From NCBI RefSeq assembly GCF_013376455.1, contig NZ_CP045504.1, positions 2,811,001 to 2,875,000 of the forward strand: a stretch of DNA of 64,000 nucleotides, read 5' to 3'. Positions within the stretch are counted from its first letter, which is position 1. Each line of letters begins with the position of its first letter. Below, one piece after another: positions 53,427-61,955 of this stretch. Position numbers and translations under genes: made by a program. The notes under the pieces were generated by a model, which was not told the DNA's origin, searched no databases, and saw only the letters and a program-made list of their open reading frames with translations. The DNA comes from Desulfolutivibrio sulfodismutans DSM 3696. GTDB lineage: Bacteria; Desulfobacterota; Desulfovibrionia; Desulfovibrionales; Desulfovibrionaceae.

Positions 53427-55331
53427 TCAACCGACCGGTCGGAGAGGGGGAACGCCCGGCCGGGGGATGTCCGTCGGCCGGGCGGACTCGGCGACCCGGC
53501 AGGGGACATGGAAATAGACCGTCGTGCCCTCCCCGGGGGCGCTGTCGATGGCCAGCGAACCGCCCAGAAGCTGCACCAGCCGCTTGACGATGGGCAGCCC
53601 CAGCCCCGCCCCCTGAAAGCGGCGGCTGTAGGAGCCGTCCACCTGGGTGAAGGGTTCGAAGATGGAGGCCAGCAGGTCGCCCGGGATGCCGATGCCGGTA
53701 TCCGAAACGCTAAACAGCAACCGAAATGTCCCTGGCCTGCGGCCCGGCAGGAAGCTGATTTCCACGGCCACCTCCCCGGACGGCGTGAACTTGACGGCGT
53801 TGCCCACCAGGTTCAACAGAATCTGGCGCAGCCTGGCCGCATCGCCCACAAGCCTTGCGGGAACGTCCGCATCGGGCCGCATCACCAGGGCGACGCCTTT
53901 TTCCCGGGCGGCATGGCGAAAAAGCATCTCCACCTCGCCAAGAAGGTCCGGCAGGGAAAACGCCTCCTCGCGCACCACAAGCTTGCCCGCCTCGATGCGC
54001 GACAGATCCAGGATGTCGGTTAAAAGCGCGGTCAGGCGTTTCCCGGACTGGGCGGCATGCGACAAATATTCCTTCTGCTCCCCGCTGAGCTCCGAGAGCT
54101 CCAGAAGCTGGATCATGCCCAGGATGCCGTTTAAGGGCGTCCTGATCTCGTGGCTCATGTTGGCCAGAAACTCCGACTTGGCCTTGCTCGCGGCCTCGGC
54201 CGCCTCCTTGGCCCCACGCAGGTTGCTTTCGGCCTCGTGGCGCATGGCCGATTCCCGCTCCAGGGCCTCGGCCATGCCGTCCATGGCCCCGGCCAGCCGC
54301 CCCAGCTCTCCTGTGTCGTGGGCAATGCCGGTACGGGCAAAAAAATCGCCGCGTCCGAACCGCTCGGCAGCCGCCACCAGCAGGCCCACGGTGCGGCCGA
54401 TGGACACGGCGCCCAGCAGCCAGGCCCCGACCAGGGAGATCACCGCCAGGGCGCCGAGCAGGCCCAGAAGGCGGATGTGGTCCCGGGAGGCCCCGTCCAA
54501 GACCGCTTCCACAGGCAATCCGGCGAAAAAGGTCATGTACGGTTCGAGATCCTGTCCCAAACGCAATTTGGCGTAGGCATAGACCCGCGTGACGCCATCG
54601 GAGCCGGTCTGCCGGACTAAACCGGTATCCCCCGAGGCTTTCGCCGCTTCCCAAATCTCCTTTTTGATGGGCTTGCCCGGGGGGTTGGTCCGGGGCGAGG
54701 GGGGATAATGGTAGAGCCGGATGCCGACATGATCGGCGATGCCGAGCATGGTCCCGGCAGGATACCGCGAATCGGCCAGCCAGTCCTTGATGGAGCTCAG
54801 ACGCACGGCGGCGATGAGCACCCCCGAAAGGCGGCCGTCTTCCGTAAAATACGGAAGGGCATAGGGAAAGGCCGGTTCGTAGGATGTCCGGCTGACGATG
54901 TATTCGCCGACGGAAAAGGTGCGGTCTTTCACCGCATCCAGGAAATGTTTGCGGTCGCCAAGCGTGACCGGACCCTCGGCGGGAATGCCTGAGGCGAACA
55001 TGTCCCCTGCGGCGTCTACGGCCAGAATATTGGTATAATAAGGATTTTCCTTGAGTAGGCGGGCAAATATCGTCGAGCAGGCAACGGAATCCTGCGCGCG
55101 AACCTCGGGCAGTTGGGACAGGGTCATGAGCATCTGCCGGGCGCCGAGGGCCATGTGCTCCTGGATATCCGCCGCGCCGGCCACAAGCTGCCTGGCTTCC
55201 TCCTGGGCGAGTTCCATGGCCCGCACCCGTTCCTGTTGCCAGAATAGGCCCAAAAGGCCCATGGCCGGGAGCACGGAGAGCAGCACCAAAAGGACCAGCC
55301 TGCCCCGGATCGTCGATGGCAAAACGCGCAT
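53427..55331 (-). CDS. Sensor histidine kinase (Cache-HAMP-HisKA-HATPase)
   Basis: A 634-residue membrane kinase. It has a membrane helix at about residues 12-32, then a periplasmic double-Cache domain (about 35-290) with [16 protein letters not shown] at the end. A second membrane helix ([16 protein letters not shown]) and HAMP (to about 370) follow. The H-box [12 protein letters not shown] has its His near 394. Catalytic motifs are [19 protein letters not shown] and [18 protein letters not shown]. No receiver is fused and no regulator gene is adjacent, so it is an orphan here. The start at 55331 is a choice among in-frame codons; the ribosome-binding site is weak. Confidence 0.87.
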   Translation of the reverse strand: MRVLPSTIRGRLVLLVLLSVLPAMGLLGLFWQQERVRAMELAQEEARQLVAGAADIQEHMALGARQMLMTLSQLPEVRAQDSVACSTIFARLLKENPYYTNILAVDAAGDMFASGIPAEGPVTLGDRKHFLDAVKDRTFSVGEYIVSRTSYEPAFPYALPYFTEDGRLSGVLIAAVRLSSIKDWLADSRYPAGTMLGIADHVGIRLYHYPPSPRTNPPGKPIKKEIWEAAKASGDTGLVRQTGSDGVTRVYAYAKLRLGQDLEPYMTFFAGLPVEAVLDGASRDHIRLLGLLGALAVISLVGAWLLGAVSIGRTVGLLVAAAERFGRGDFFARTGIAHDTGELGRLAGAMDGMAEALERESAMRHEAESNLRGAKEAAEAASKAKSEFLANMSHEIRTPLNGILGMIQLLELSELSGEQKEYLSHAAQSGKRLTALLTDILDLSRIEAGKLVVREEAFSLPDLLGEVEMLFRHAAREKGVALVMRPDADVPARLVGDAARLRQILLNLVGNAVKFTPSGEVAVEISFLPGRRPGTFRLLFSVSDTGIGIPGDLLASIFEPFTQVDGSYSRRFQGAGLGLPIVKRLVQLLGGSLAIDSAPGEGTTVYFHVPCRVAESARPTDIPRPGVPPLRPVG

Positions 55332-55513
55332 GTCAACCGCCGTTCCCGGCGGAGAGACTTTCGAGTCGTCCTGCTGCCTGCCGGGTAGGCTGGGTGTTCG
55401 CGGGGCACGGCCAAACACCTGTTCCTGGAAAAAGAGACGGGGAGCTCAATTTACGTCAAAGAGTACGCCGGAATGTCGCCTTGGGCAAGGGATGCCGGGG
55501 GCCTGACGGGAGG

Positions 55514-56230
55514 TCAGTCCGAAAACAGGACGGCCGGATCCCCGGGCATGTCTTCGGCCCGAAAACAGCTGGCCCTGGGACTGGATAACTCCTCGACCCG
55601 CCAGGCCTCCCCGGCCGGAATGGCGGCCATCTCGACCCCCAGATGATGCAATAGCGACAGGGTGCTTTTGGGCTGGGCGTCGGCGGACAGGGTGACCAGG
55701 ACCGGACGCAGGATCTTCAACAACAAAAACCCGGCCGCATTCCAGGTGCCGAGCCTGCGCAACTCGGGCAGCTTTTGGGTATCCCGGATCTGCCCGACCT
55801 TTGACAGGCCCAGTTCCTTGCGCAGCGCCTTAAACAGCAGATCGCCCGGGGCATCCTCAAACCGCTTTTCCACTGTCAGGTAGGGTTCGGCCCGGGGCAC
55901 AAGCCCGGCCTTGGTCCACCAGCCGTACAGACGCCAGAAGCGGCTGCCGTCCTCGCTCAGGGGGACGACGAGCATATGGTCGGACTCGACCGCCACCATC
56001 TCGGTTTTCCCGTCGCTGGTCATGAGGAAGGGCTCGATGAAGGGGAACCGGGCCAGATCCCGGGGGATGGGCTGGGCTTGCGGCCAGGAAATGCGCCGAA
56101 ACCGCAAAAAACCCTGGCGGTAACGCTCGAAAAGGGCCTGGGGCGAAAGTTCAGCCCCTGGCCGCTGCCACATGGCCACGGTTTCCGGATCGTCAACCCG
56201 GACCAGACGGCTGACAGGTTTTTCCTGCAT
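55514..56230 (-). CDS. Hypothetical protein
   Basis: A 238-residue, apparently soluble protein without signal peptide or membrane helix. Distinctive segments are SDHMLVVPLSEDGSRFWRLYGWWTKAG and PYLTVEKRFEDAPGDLLFKALRKELGLS. A gggagg site precedes the ATG. I do not recognise a family. It lies just ahead of the sensor kinase on the same strand, with a gap of 182 bases. Confidence 0.6.
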   Translation of the reverse strand: MQEKPVSRLVRVDDPETVAMWQRPGAELSPQALFERYRQGFLRFRRISWPQAQPIPRDLARFPFIEPFLMTSDGKTEMVAVESDHMLVVPLSEDGSRFWRLYGWWTKAGLVPRAEPYLTVEKRFEDAPGDLLFKALRKELGLSKVGQIRDTQKLPELRRLGTWNAAGFLLLKILRPVLVTLSADAQPKSTLSLLHHLGVEMAAIPAGEAWRVEELSSPRASCFRAEDMPGDPAVLFSD

Positions 56231-56363
56231 GTCGGCCTCCCTCCCGAAGCATCATGGGCGGGCCGACGCTCGCCGCGTCCGGCCGCACAAAACATGTGCG
56301 TTTCTTGTAGCAGAACCCGGGACGGGTGTCATCGCCGAAGGCCCGGACCCGGCGGCAGGAGGT

Positions 56364-56825
56364 TCAGCCGGACACCCCCGGAAGCACGCCGCCCACCCGG
56401 GCCCGGTAGCGCCGATAGTCGTCGCCAAAGCGCGACTCCAGCCACTGCTCTTCATGCCGGATGGACAGGCGGTAGATCAGGGCGGTGAAAATCGGCGCGC
56501 TCAGCACCAACATCCCGCCCGCCAGAAGCGACAGGCCCGGGATGATGCACACCACCCAGGCCGCATACATGGGGTGGCGCACCAGGGCGTAGATCCCCCC
56601 GGTCTCCAGGCGGCTGGCGTCATAGGATTGATACAGACGCATGATGGCCGCGGCGTAGACGGCAAGCCCCAGAAGCACCAATCCGGCGCCCACGGGGCGC
56701 AGGGGCAGGTATTTGACGTAGGGCCGGGCCACGGCGGCAAAGAGCAGTTCATCGTAAAAAAAGGCCAGCTTGGCGTAGCACAGGGAGGCCCGATACAGGG
56801 CCGTGCCCGATCCCCAGCGATTCAT
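56364..56825 (-). CDS. Isoprenylcysteine methyltransferase-like (ICMT/PEMT-type) membrane protein
   Basis: A 153-residue inner-membrane protein with four or five helices. It has the SAM-binding end of the family: YALVRHPMYAAW and, further on, RHEEQWLESRFGDDYRRYRARV. The RHPxY and E-x7-Y pattern is typical of ICMT-like and phospholipid methyltransferase-like enzymes. The methylated substrate is unknown. ggagg lies before the ATG. Confidence 0.85.
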   Translation of the reverse strand: MNRWGSGTALYRASLCYAKLAFFYDELLFAAVARPYVKYLPLRPVGAGLVLLGLAVYAAAIMRLYQSYDASRLETGGIYALVRHPMYAAWVVCIIPGLSLLAGGMLVLSAPIFTALIYRLSIRHEEQWLESRFGDDYRRYRARVGGVLPGVSG

Positions 56826-57060
56826 GGCGTTCCTCCGGCGCGTCGTTATGTGAAAAATATCACAACCGTCGCGGAGGCGTCAACGGGGGAAAGAGACACT
56901 CCGGGATACCATGCCGAGACGATTCCAGGTTCTCACCGTATTTCACATTTTGGCCGCCAGGGTCACCGACAAGCGCCTGATTCGTTTTTCTACGCCTGCG
57001 GCTTCGCCGACAGAAACAGCGTGTGTGCGACCTGGAAAAAGGACGGTCCACACCCGGCTG

Positions 57061-57975
57061 TCAGGCTGTCGTGTGCGACGGCTGGCAGGGCAAGGCCGTG
57101 AGGTTGAAGTCCGCAAGCGACACCCGGCTCTCCCATTGCGGCAACCTGCCCCCGGGGCCTTCAATCAGCACCAGCGCAGGCGCCCGATCCGCAAGCCCAT
57201 TGATTTTGCCCCACAACGTCGTATCGCCCCAGAACCGGGGCGGAGGATCGGCGGCTGAAACGGCCTTCAAAATCTCGCCCGGCGTTTCGCAACCGGCGCG
57301 AATCGCCGCGAGGGCAAGCGCTTCAAGCCTCCCCAGCCCGGTTCGCGGGTCGGGTTGTTCCTGCAGCCATCGCCTGACCGCTGCCGGAACGAAGGGGAGA
57401 GGCGGATCGGTCGTTTCTGAGAGTTCGGCGAACACGGCGGCATCCTGTGTTGCAAACGCCTGGTCCACGACCGCTGCAAAGCGAAACTGCCCGTCTGTGA
57501 CGGGACGCCTGCCTGGGTAGAGTGATGCGAGTTGTCCCGGCTGAAGTTGTCCAAGCCCATGAAAGGGTTCGATCCCTGGGAACGCATCCACACAAATGAG
57601 TTCTGCCCTCTTGTTTCCTGTGTGAGCCAGACAGGCAAGAATATGGGCCAGCATGGACTGATCAAAAAGGCAGGCGTCAAACCACAGCACGACATGTTCA
57701 TGAACAGCCGCTTCAGCCAGCCTTTGATACTGATTATGCAGACCTTTTAGAATAAACTTCCGGTCCATGCCGCCTGCGGTGGACTCCTCCAAAAACAGCG
57801 CCCGGGTGCAGAGTTCCGTTTCCGTTGGCCAGCCCGGCTGCCGGGGGCCGTCATAGAGGATGTCACGCCAGACGAACACCTCTCCGGAAAGACCGGCCTT
57901 TGCCAAACATCCGCCTGCGATGTCACCGCCTATGATGTGGCATATCGGGTTTATCTCATTTTTCCTGTCGGCCAT
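57061..57975 (-). CDS. DUF1835-domain protein
   Basis: A 304-residue soluble protein. The N-terminal part fits the DUF1835 pattern: ICHIIGGDIAGGCLAKAGLSGEVFVWRDILYDGP, then HEHVVLWFDACLFDQSML and LICVDAFPGIEPF. The rest, about residues 140-300, is helical with a conserved-looking LGRLEALALAAIRAG block. The role of the family is unknown to me. ATG at 57975 is chosen; a TTG six codons upstream is the alternative. It follows aroC after 14 bases and so may share its transcript. Confidence 0.75.
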   Translation of the reverse strand: MADRKNEINPICHIIGGDIAGGCLAKAGLSGEVFVWRDILYDGPRQPGWPTETELCTRALFLEESTAGGMDRKFILKGLHNQYQRLAEAAVHEHVVLWFDACLFDQSMLAHILACLAHTGNKRAELICVDAFPGIEPFHGLGQLQPGQLASLYPGRRPVTDGQFRFAAVVDQAFATQDAAVFAELSETTDPPLPFVPAAVRRWLQEQPDPRTGLGRLEALALAAIRAGCETPGEILKAVSAADPPPRFWGDTTLWGKINGLADRAPALVLIEGPGGRLPQWESRVSLADFNLTALPCQPSHTTA

Positions 57976-57989
57976 TGGCAGCGTATCCC

Positions 57990-59048
57990 TCAATCCATGC
58001 GCCGCTGCAACAGCAGAAAATCGGCCAGGGTCAGAAGCATCATGGCCTTCAGCACCGGCACGATGCGCGGGATGGCGCTGCGGTCGTGGCGGCCGCCCAC
58101 GACGATGGTGGCCGGGTTGCCGTCCGTATCGATGGTGGGCTGGGGCCGGGCGATGGACGCAATGGGCTTGACCGCCGCACGGACCACGATGGGCCAGCCG
58201 CAGGAGATGCCGCCCAGGATGCCCCCGGCGTTGTTCGTGACCAGAGCCGTGCCCGCAGGAACCAGGGGGTCGTTGTTGTGCGAACCGGTCAGCCGGGCGG
58301 CGGCGAAACCCGCCCCGATCTCCACCCCCTTAACCGCGCCTACGCCCATAAACGCCGAGGCCAGCCGGGCGTCCAGCTTGTCGAAGACCGGCTCCCCGAG
58401 CCCGGCCGGAACCCCCGTGGCCGCAACCTCCACGATCCCGCCAAGGCTGTCGCCAGCGGAGACGGCCTCACGGGCGCGGGCTTCCCAGGCCGGAACCACC
58501 CCGTCTGTGGCCGCAAAAAAAGGGCGGGAAAGCGCCCCGTCATGATCCAATTCGGCCGCCGGGATGCCGCCAAGCTCCACGCAGCAGGCCGTCACCCGGA
58601 TGCCCGACGTCGCCAGAAGCTCCTGGGCCACGGCCCCGCCGGCCACCCGGCAGGCCGTCTCCCGGCCCGAGGACCGGCCGCCGCCCCGGTGGTCGCGCAG
58701 GCCGTATTTGGCCTGGTAGGTCACATCGGCGTGTCCGGGCCGGAACAGATGCTTCAGGGCGTCGTAATCCGTGGAGCGCTGACAGGTGTTCTCGATCATG
58801 AACCCGATGGGGGTGCCGGTGGTGCGGCCCTCGAAGATTCCCGAGAGCAGGCGCACGGTGTCTGGCTCCTGGCGCGTGGTGGAGGTCAGCGAACCCCCGG
58901 GCTTGCGGCGGTCCAACTCGCGCTGGATCATCGCCTCAGCCAGGGGGATGCCCGCCGGGCAGCCGTCCACCACGCCGCCCAGGGCCGGGCCGTGGGACTC
59001 GCCAAACGTGGTCAGCCGGAAAACGCGTCCGAAGGTGTTGCCGCTCAT
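57990..59048 (-). CDS. aroC: Chorismate synthase
   Basis: A 352-residue FMN-dependent enzyme that makes chorismate, the last shared step to aromatic compounds. Signatures are LTTFGESHGPALGGVVDGCPAGI, the GRSSGRETACRVAGG segment (with RGGG before it), RPGHADVTYQAKYGLRD and NNAGGILGGISCGWPIVV. Length is normal. purN lies immediately upstream on the same strand, with only 15 bases between. Confidence 0.97.
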   Translation of the reverse strand: MSGNTFGRVFRLTTFGESHGPALGGVVDGCPAGIPLAEAMIQRELDRRKPGGSLTSTTRQEPDTVRLLSGIFEGRTTGTPIGFMIENTCQRSTDYDALKHLFRPGHADVTYQAKYGLRDHRGGGRSSGRETACRVAGGAVAQELLATSGIRVTACCVELGGIPAAELDHDGALSRPFFAATDGVVPAWEARAREAVSAGDSLGGIVEVAATGVPAGLGEPVFDKLDARLASAFMGVGAVKGVEIGAGFAAARLTGSHNNDPLVPAGTALVTNNAGGILGGISCGWPIVVRAAVKPIASIARPQPTIDTDGNPATIVVGGRHDRSAIPRIVPVLKAMMLLTLADFLLLQRRMD

Positions 59049-59063
59049 GAGGGTATCCCGGGG

Positions 59064-59744
59064 CTAAAACCCCTGTTCCAGGGGCGGATTGACCAGGCAG
59101 GGACCAAGCCCGGACATGTCGGCCGGGGCGACGTCGGCCGGGGCCAGGCGCACATGGCGGCCGACGATGGACAACCGGCCGGTGCACAGCCAGTGGACGG
59201 CCTGGGGGAAGATACGGTGCTCCAGGGCCAGGATGCGCCCTCCCAGGGCCTTGCCGTCGTCTTCGGCATGGGCCGGGACCGCCGCCTGGATGACGATGGG
59301 GCCATGGTCCATTTTTTCGTCCACGAAATGCACGGTGCAGCCGGAGATCTTGACCCCGTGCCGGGCCGCGTCAGGCTGGCCATGCACCCCGGGGAAGCTC
59401 GGCAGGAGGGCCGGATGGATGTTCAGGATGCGCTGGGAAAAGGCCGTGACGAACCCCGGCCCCAGAATGCGCATGAACCCGGCCAGGACCACGACTTCGG
59501 CCCCGGATTTCCGTATGGCCGCCACCAGGGCGGTGTCGAAGGCCTCGCGGCAGGGGTAGGCCCCGTGCTCCACCACGGCCGTGGGGATGCCGCACTTGGC
59601 GGCCCGGGCCAAGCCGTAGGCGTCTCCCCGGTTGGAGAGCACCAGCCGGATATCCGCCGCCAAAACGCCCGCGGCGGCCTTGTCCAACATGGCCTGGAGG
59701 TTCGATCCGGAGCCGGAGATGAGGACCGCGACAGGGGTCTTCAT
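59064..59744 (-). CDS. purN: Phosphoribosylglycinamide formyltransferase
   Basis: A 226-residue enzyme of purine synthesis that transfers a formyl group from 10-formyl-tetrahydrofolate to GAR. Landmarks are VLISGSGSNLQAM at the start, the catalytic NIHPALLPSFPG with its Asn and His, and CTVHFVDEKMDHGPIVIQ with the catalytic Asp. It ends shortly after the fold. Its start codon overlaps the stop of cobA-hemD by four bases, so the two are probably translated together. Confidence 0.95.
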   Translation of the reverse strand: MKTPVAVLISGSGSNLQAMLDKAAAGVLAADIRLVLSNRGDAYGLARAAKCGIPTAVVEHGAYPCREAFDTALVAAIRKSGAEVVVLAGFMRILGPGFVTAFSQRILNIHPALLPSFPGVHGQPDAARHGVKISGCTVHFVDEKMDHGPIVIQAAVPAHAEDDGKALGGRILALEHRIFPQAVHWLCTGRLSIVGRHVRLAPADVAPADMSGLGPCLVNPPLEQGF

Positions 59745-61273
59745 GACGCGGCGTCCCGTTCGGCGGCGGCGTGCCGGGCCACGGCCCGGGCCAGGGCCGG
59801 GACGGTATATTCCCCGGCCGTGACCGCCGGAATAAAGCCGTACGTCTCCAGGGTCTTGGCCGTGATGGGCCCGATGACCGCGCAGGCCACGGCCGGGGTG
59901 AACTCCCGGAAGACCTGGGGCGGTATCTTGGCGAAGAAGTTGTCCACCGTGGAGGAGGAGGTGAAGGTCACATAGCGGATCTCGCCCGAGCGCATGGCCT
60001 CCAGAATCTCTTCGGGATCCTGGTCCACGGGCCGGGTGGCGTAGACCGGCAGCACCGTGACCGCCGCCCCGGCCTCGGCCAGTTTCTCGGGCAGCACCTC
60101 CCGGGCCTTTTCGGCCCTGGGAATGAGCACCTTTTTCCCGGCCACGCCCCGGGCCAAAAGCCCCTCCACCACGGACTCGGCCACGAATCGTTCGGGCAGA
60201 AAGTCGGCCCGGATGCCGCGCCCCGCCAGGGCGGCGGCCGTGGCCGGGCCGATAGCCCCGACCTTGGCCTGCCCGAAGGCCCGGGCGTCCAGTCCCTCGG
60301 CGGCCATGGCCGCGAAAAAGGCCTCCACGCCGTTGGCCGAGGTGAATATCACCCAGTCGTATCCGGAAAGCTCCCGGGCGGCGCGGCGCACCGGGGCGTC
60401 GTCGGAAAGCGGCGCGATCTCGATGGCCGGGAACTCGAAGCAGCAGGCCCCGTCATCTTCTAAAAGCCGCACCAGGTCGCTGGCCTGCTCCCGACTGCGG
60501 GTGACCACCACGCCTTTGCCCAAAAGCGGCCGCTTCTCGAACCAGGACAGCCGGTCCCGAAGCCGCACCACCTCGCCCACCACCAAAAGCGACGGCGCGG
60601 CGAACCCGGCGGCCTTGGCCTTCTCGGCGATGGAGCCCAGGTCGGCGGCCAGGGAACGATGGCGACAGGTGGTGCCCCAGCGCACCAGGGCGGCCGGGGT
60701 GGTGGCCGGGCGGCCGGCGCGCATAAGATTTTTGGCGATGTCCGGGAGGTTTTTCACCCCCATGAAAAAGACCAGGGTGGAGGCGGACCTGGCCAGGGCC
60801 TCCCAGTCATGGGCGCTCCCGGCTTTGGTGGGATCCTCATGCCCGGTGATGAAGCTCACGGACGAGGCATAGGCCCGGTGCGTCAGGGGGATGCCCGCAT
60901 AGGCGGGCGCGGCCACGGCCGAGGTCACCCCGGGCACCACCTCGAAATCCACCCCGGCGTCGAGCAGTTCCTCGGCCTCCTCGGCCCCCCGGCCGAAGAC
61001 ATACGGGTCGCCGCCCTTTAAGCGGGCCACCACCTTGCCTTCCTTGGCCTTTTCCACCAGGAGCTGGTTGATCTGGTCCTGGGGCAGGGTATGGTCGCCG
61101 CCCTTTTTGCCCACGTAGAGGATCTGCGCGTCGGGGCGACAGAAGGACAGAAAGGACTTGTTGGCCAGATAGTCGTAGACCACCACGTCGGCCGTCTGCA
61201 GCACGGCCTTGGCCTTGAGGGTGAGCAGGCCCGGATCGCCGGGACCGGCGCCGAGCAGATAGACCTTGGGCAT
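59741..61273 (-). CDS. Uroporphyrinogen-III C-methyltransferase / uroporphyrinogen-III synthase fusion (CobA-HemD)
   Basis: A 510-residue bifunctional protein. Residues 1-245 are the SAM-dependent methyltransferase ([56 protein letters not shown]). Residues 250-500 are HemD ([43 protein letters not shown]). It makes uroporphyrinogen III and then precorrin-2, at the branch to siroheme, heme and corrin. In sulfate reducers this fused form is common and feeds siroheme to sulfite reductase. The AAGGA site is seven bases before the ATG. It overlaps purN downstream. Confidence 0.95.
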   Translation of the reverse strand: MPKVYLLGAGPGDPGLLTLKAKAVLQTADVVVYDYLANKSFLSFCRPDAQILYVGKKGGDHTLPQDQINQLLVEKAKEGKVVARLKGGDPYVFGRGAEEAEELLDAGVDFEVVPGVTSAVAAPAYAGIPLTHRAYASSVSFITGHEDPTKAGSAHDWEALARSASTLVFFMGVKNLPDIAKNLMRAGRPATTPAALVRWGTTCRHRSLAADLGSIAEKAKAAGFAAPSLLVVGEVVRLRDRLSWFEKRPLLGKGVVVTRSREQASDLVRLLEDDGACCFEFPAIEIAPLSDDAPVRRAARELSGYDWVIFTSANGVEAFFAAMAAEGLDARAFGQAKVGAIGPATAAALAGRGIRADFLPERFVAESVVEGLLARGVAGKKVLIPRAEKAREVLPEKLAEAGAAVTVLPVYATRPVDQDPEEILEAMRSGEIRYVTFTSSSTVDNFFAKIPPQVFREFTPAVACAVIGPITAKTLETYGFIPAVTAGEYTVPALARAVARHAAAERDAAS

Positions 61274-61547
61274 GTCGTTCCTTTTGGACGGATGGGGAAT
61301 GATGGTCGGAAACCCGCGTTCCGGCCGGTTTCATGTACCGGCTTCCGGCCCGGCTGACAAGAACCGCCCAGACCAAAGCCCGAGGGCTGGCCGCAACCGT
61401 CGCAGACGGCCACCGCTTTGACTTTTCCCCCGGTTTGGGGGAAGGATCATGGGGTCTTGTAGAAAATCCGCCTGAGGCGACGCGCGCAAAGCTCCGGCCA
61501 TTGTCGCCGACATCAGGCTGCGCGCCTGCAGGACGCGAAGAGGTGTC

Positions 61548-61910
61548 ATGAACCATACCATACGCATTCTGCTCGGCACATTGCTGGTCGTGTTTCTGGC
61601 GTCGCCGCTTTGCGCCGAAGGGATGCTGCCTGACAGATTCCAGGGCGAGGTGGCCGTGTATCCCGGGGCCGTTATCGTCAAGGTGCTCGACTTTCCCAAG
61701 TCCGTGATGGTCCGGCTCAAGTCCCAGGACACGCCCGAGCGCATCGCGGCGTTTTACAAAACGGACATGGCCGCCAAGGGCTGGACCACCCAGGTGGCCG
61801 ACGCCACCGCAACCGGGGCCTTCCTGGTCATGACCAAGGAGACGAGGCGCTTGATCGTGGAGGTTGAACGGGGACCGGACGCCACAAGCCTTTTCAACAT
61901 CAGCCTGTAG
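61548..61910 (+). CDS. Small exported protein of unknown function
   Basis: A 120-residue protein with a signal peptide (ILLGTLLVVFLASPLCA). The mature part has VAVYPGAVIVKVL and a ERIAAFYKTDMAAKGWTTQV block. This matches a pattern seen in small secreted proteins where a residue signal after a pro-YPGA segment precedes a helix-turn; I have no functional name for it. It ends 45 bases before the next gene and is probably co-transcribed with it. Divergent from cobA-hemD. Confidence 0.65.
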   Translation: MNHTIRILLGTLLVVFLASPLCAEGMLPDRFQGEVAVYPGAVIVKVLDFPKSVMVRLKSQDTPERIAAFYKTDMAAKGWTTQVADATATGAFLVMTKETRRLIVEVERGPDATSLFNISL

Positions 61911-61955
61911 CCGCCCCGACCTTGCCGCCGCCATGCGCCATGCGGATTTTCGCCC

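Noticed and set aside
56826-57060. Possible small gene between the ICMT-like and DUF1835 genes
   Set aside because: Short Arg-rich frames without a ribosome-binding site or recognisable family; best treated as spacer.
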